Source: Ahaetulla prasina
Taxonomy: Eukaryota; Chordata; Lepidosauria; Squamata; Colubridae
DNA length: 64,000 nucleotides
Assembly: GCF_028640845.1 (NCBI RefSeq)
Contig: NC_080546.1
Location: 35,347,520-35,411,519, forward strand
Direction: 5' to 3'
Position 1 is the first letter of the stretch, and each line of letters begins with the position of its first letter. The position numbers and the translations under genes were made by a program. This document shows positions 61,410 to 64,000 of the stretch, piece by piece. Under the pieces are notes generated by a model. The model worked only from the letters and a program-made list of their open reading frames with translations, ran no database searches and was not told the origin of the DNA.

Positions 61410-61532
61410 CAGGGGTCTCCAACCTAGGCAACTTTAAGATTTGTGGACTTCAACTCCAAGAGTTCCTCAGCTAGCTTTGCTGAGGAGTTGAAGTGTACAA
61501 GTCTTAAAAGTTGCCAAGGTTGGAGACCCCTG
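61410..61532. mobile_element. hAT foldback MITE, 123 bp
   Basis: CAGGGGTCTCCAACCTAGGC at the left and GCCAAGGTTGGAGACCCCTG at the right form inverted repeats that extend through AACTTTAAGA and ACTTCAACTCC almost to the centre. The 8-bp duplication CTCCAGAG is exact (61,402-61,409 and 61,533-61,540). It is essentially one long hairpin. Confidence 0.96.
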
Positions 61533-61540
61533 CTCCAGAG

Positions 61541-62789
61541 CATATGGAATAATCCAGTTTGATGAACACCACTTATCTGGACATTTCTCATCACTGCTTC
61601 TGGATATGAGATAGAACTTCTGCAAGAGCAGAAGTGTTGCAACAAGATCAGGTCTTAATTCTGTTGCCACCTTGGAACGTTCTCTTATATACCGGTACAT
61701 ATGTTTATTTTCAATGCTTAGTTACAGAAGGTACATATATGCATCTGCTCCCTCTCCTCAGCCATTTAAACCTTAAATGTTTTGAATATTTGGATATAGA
61801 AAACAACAGAAATACAACACAGGTTTGTTATTCCTTGTTTTAGTGCTAGAAGTGGGATGGTAGTCTATACTGAGTGATATTTATTGACCAATATATAGAA
61901 AAATGATCATAATCATGACTGCTTAGTCATTTCCCTTTTAGCATTGAACCTACAACAGGCCACACAGTTTAGGGATTGCAACTATCAAGACAATGGATAA
62001 TTGACACTGGATTTTATTATAGATTTTAGTTGTTATTTATTATTTTATACTAGAAGTTTAAGTGTATATATACTCAGTGTGCTTGTTTGTTCTGATGTAA
62101 GACTATAATAATAAATTGTTGTTGATCATAATTTGAAAAAAAACCCACACATATTTTTTAAAAAATCTCATAGCAAATAAATAAGCAGCAATTAAGCATA
62201 CTATTTGGGGCTAACATGCAAAATAATCAGCCATAGAACCAAAGAAGCTATTAAACAATAACTGATTAATTTCAACAATACAGCCAGTACCGGTAAATCA
62301 CGTAACAGAAAAATGCAGTGTCATGGAAAACATCCTATTTCAACCCATGGATTTCAAGTTCCTATAGCAAAGATTTGAAAAGATCAGGTAGGGATTCTTT
62401 TCTTAAGATGTTTCTCAGGCACATGAATTCCAGTGGCTTCCCCGTAATCCTACCTATCTCCACTTCTTAACTAGTTCTAGTTCCAGCCAAGAGGCAGGAA
62501 GATATTATACTCCTTGTTCTTATGAACAATGCACTATCCAAGTGTTCATGGTAGAATTTTAAAAAAGGTACATGTAATAACATTCAAACATGCATGTAGA
62601 CTTGTTGAGATAAAACTTTGGAATATCTGGAAATTGTAATTTTCTATTTGGAATGTGTTGTACATTCTTATTGCTTGTAATAACTCTGGGTTTTTTAAAA
62701 ACATAAGATGTAATGAAAATATATTCTTCTCTACATTTAAGATACAGAACTGAGCAAACTTAAGATACCATCATGAAACAGCTGTTGCA
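61541..62789. other. Unique AT-rich DNA, nothing recognised
   Basis: Short frames only on both strands. No known repeat ends or RNA gene seen. Confidence 0.5.
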
Positions 62790-62791
62790 TA

Positions 62792-62954
62792 CAGTAGTTC
62801 TCGACTTACAAGAGTTTATTTAGTGATGGTTCAAAGTTACAACGGACTTAGGACCTTTTTTCACATTTGTGGCAAGGACGGTAATAAAATGGGGCAAAAT
62901 TCACTTATTCACAAATTTTGGGCGCAATTGTGGTCATAAGTTGAGGACTACCTG
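62792..62954. mobile_element. Tigger/pogo-like MITE, 163 bp
   Basis: Termini CAGTAGTTCTCGACTTACAA and ...CATAAGTTGAGGACTACCTG are imperfect inverted repeats, bounded by TA on both sides (62,790-62,791 and 62,955-62,956). TA duplication and this terminus type are characteristic of Tc1/mariner-pogo elements. No transposase. Confidence 0.85.
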
Positions 62955-63035
62955 TACTATCCTTTCTAGTTTCATTTTCCCCCTCCCCCACATTTAGGGC
63001 TGCTTTTTAGCAGGGTATATTATTTGACTGAGACC

Positions 63036-63252
63036 CAATTTGGTGTAGTGGTTAAGACATCAGGCTAGAAACCGGTAGACTGTGAGTTCTAATCCTGCCT
63101 TAGGCACAAAGCCACTGGGTAAATGTGTGCCAGTCACTTTCTCTCAGCCTAGCAAAGAGGCAATGGCAAACCATTTCTGATACCTTGCAAAAAAATTGCA
63201 GAGACTTCATCAGGCAGTCAACAGGAGACAACAATGACTTGAAGGCACCAAA
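63036..63252 (+). mobile_element. Sauria-type SINE (tRNA-derived, Bov-B-like tail)
   Basis: A tRNA-related head carries an A-box-like TGGTGTAGTGGTTAAG (~63,041) and a B-box-like GAGTTCTAATCCTGCC (~63,083). The body has GCCAGTCACTTTCTCTCAGC, and the tail CAATGGCAAACCATTTCTGA through ATGACTTGAAGGCACC resembles the 3' end of Bov-B LINEs. This layout is that of Sauria SINEs. The 64-codon frame over it is not a gene. Confidence 0.85.
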
Positions 63253-63679
63253 AGAAGATCATCTGATTATAACTTTTAAAATGTTTTTGATTCTATTACT
63301 TCTATGTAAAAGAGAATGATCAGCAATAAAATTGCCCTAGCATTATTTTAAAATTACAAATGAAACATTCCAAAGCAACATTTGTATCACTTTTTAATAC
63401 ACTGAAAATGTATTCTATTTAATTTTATTTAGCTAAGTTTATTAAATGCATAAAAACATGCAAAGCAGGAGAAATATATATTTACTACATAACCATTTAG
63501 AAAGAACAGCTGAATAGGTAATAGCAATACAGAGAAAGGAAGCAATATGCAGAAGGGCTATGCATATTAAAGGCCACTCAACTTGTATTACAGGAAGGAA
63601 TTCATTACAAAGGAGCCGTGTAGATTAGATATACAGGGAGAAACTTCCTAATAAGAGCAATGGTAACAATACTGGTGCC
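63253..63679. other. Unique AT-rich DNA, nothing recognised
   Basis: No coding or repeat feature recognised. Confidence 0.5.
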
Positions 63680-64000
63680 AAAGTGTGGTAGTTTTCTCAA
63701 GCTGCTAAATTGTACAGAAAAATCAGACTGTAGAATCTACTAAATATATTTCAAAATTAGCAATATGACTGTAACTTTGTTGCTTGTATCCTTACGATTT
63801 ATTTCGACTGTTTCCTAATATGATTTGATTGCTTATTTGTATCCTATGACTATCATTTAAGAGTTGTACTTATGATTCTTGACGAATGTATTTCTTTTAT
63901 GTACACTGAGAGCATATGCACCAAGACAAATTTCTTGTGTGTCCAATCACACTTGGCCAATAAAATTCTATTCTGTTCTGTTCTGTTCTGTTCTATATCA
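63680..64000 (+). mobile_element. CR1/L3-type LINE 3' end
   Basis: The 3' untranslated end contains TATGATTTGATTGCTTATTTG, ATTCTTGACGAATGTATTTC, GAGAGCATATGCACCAAGAC, TTGTGTGTCCAATCACACTT and GGCCAATAAAATTCTATTCTG, which I recognise as the common snake CR1 3' end. It ends in a (TTCTG)n/(ATTCT)n-like tail. The 5' border is approximate and no coding part is present. Confidence 0.85.
63965..63995. repeat. (TTCTG)n/(ATTCT)n tail microsatellite
   Basis: Pentanucleotide repeats directly at the CR1 3' terminus. Snake CR1 elements are known to seed microsatellites of this type. Confidence 0.85.

Noticed and set aside
63036..63120. tRNA gene
   Set aside because: The Pol III box-like sequences belong to the tRNA-derived head of a SINE and do not fold into a full cloverleaf by eye.

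Overview
The window looks like nuclear DNA of a squamate reptile, most likely a snake. The basis is a CR1/L3-type LINE on the minus strand at the left edge, a CR1 3' end with the ATTCT/TTCTG-type tail seen in snake genomes at the right edge, a Sauria-type tRNA-derived SINE near 63.1 kb, and several hAT and Tigger-like elements of kinds common in squamates. No intact protein-coding host gene could be supported. The long open frames here are by-products of tandem repetition or relics of transposons.

Layout. 1-4.25 kb: a broken CR1-type LINE on the minus strand, cut at the window edge within reverse transcriptase and carrying an inserted LINE/SINE 3' end with a long (ATT)n tail. Its ORF1 encodes a PHD-type zinc finger, a coiled-coil stretch, an RRM-like segment and a repeated Asn/Pro/Gln-rich tail. 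4.26-4.51 kb: a short L2-tailed repeat. 4.86-8.02 kb: a complete non-autonomous hAT element (exact 8-bp target duplication) that contains a foldback and four tandem copies of a ~570-bp, very CpG-rich unit. 8.0-9.99 kb: mostly unique AT-rich DNA.

9.99-55.27 kb: one ~45-kb tandem array. The ancestral monomer is ~69 bp. In the core, three diverged monomers (69, 68 and 70 bp) form a 207-bp higher-order unit, so there are roughly 650 monomers or ~215 units. Outer monomers are diverged and unordered while the core is homogenised, and the only transposon in the array is a 313-bp hAT MITE in the left edge. Some blocks repeat at larger offsets (482, 484, 1,923, 2,457, 3,435, ~4,635 and ~18,061 bp). 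Units around 18.4-19.5 kb and 26.5-41.4 kb are rich in one- to few-base deletions. On the minus strand most monomers contain CAG|GTGAGT, a consensus 5' splice site, so the array amounts to hundreds of U1-type donor sequences. This is the most unusual feature of the window.

55.3-64 kb: unique DNA with two exon-like segments on the minus strand beside the array, four more hAT-type elements with recognisable ends, one hAT end fragment, a Tigger-like MITE, a LINE C-terminal relic split by a MITE, a Sauria SINE and the terminal CR1 3' end. The elements look independent of one another; nothing here forms an operon-like or pathway unit.
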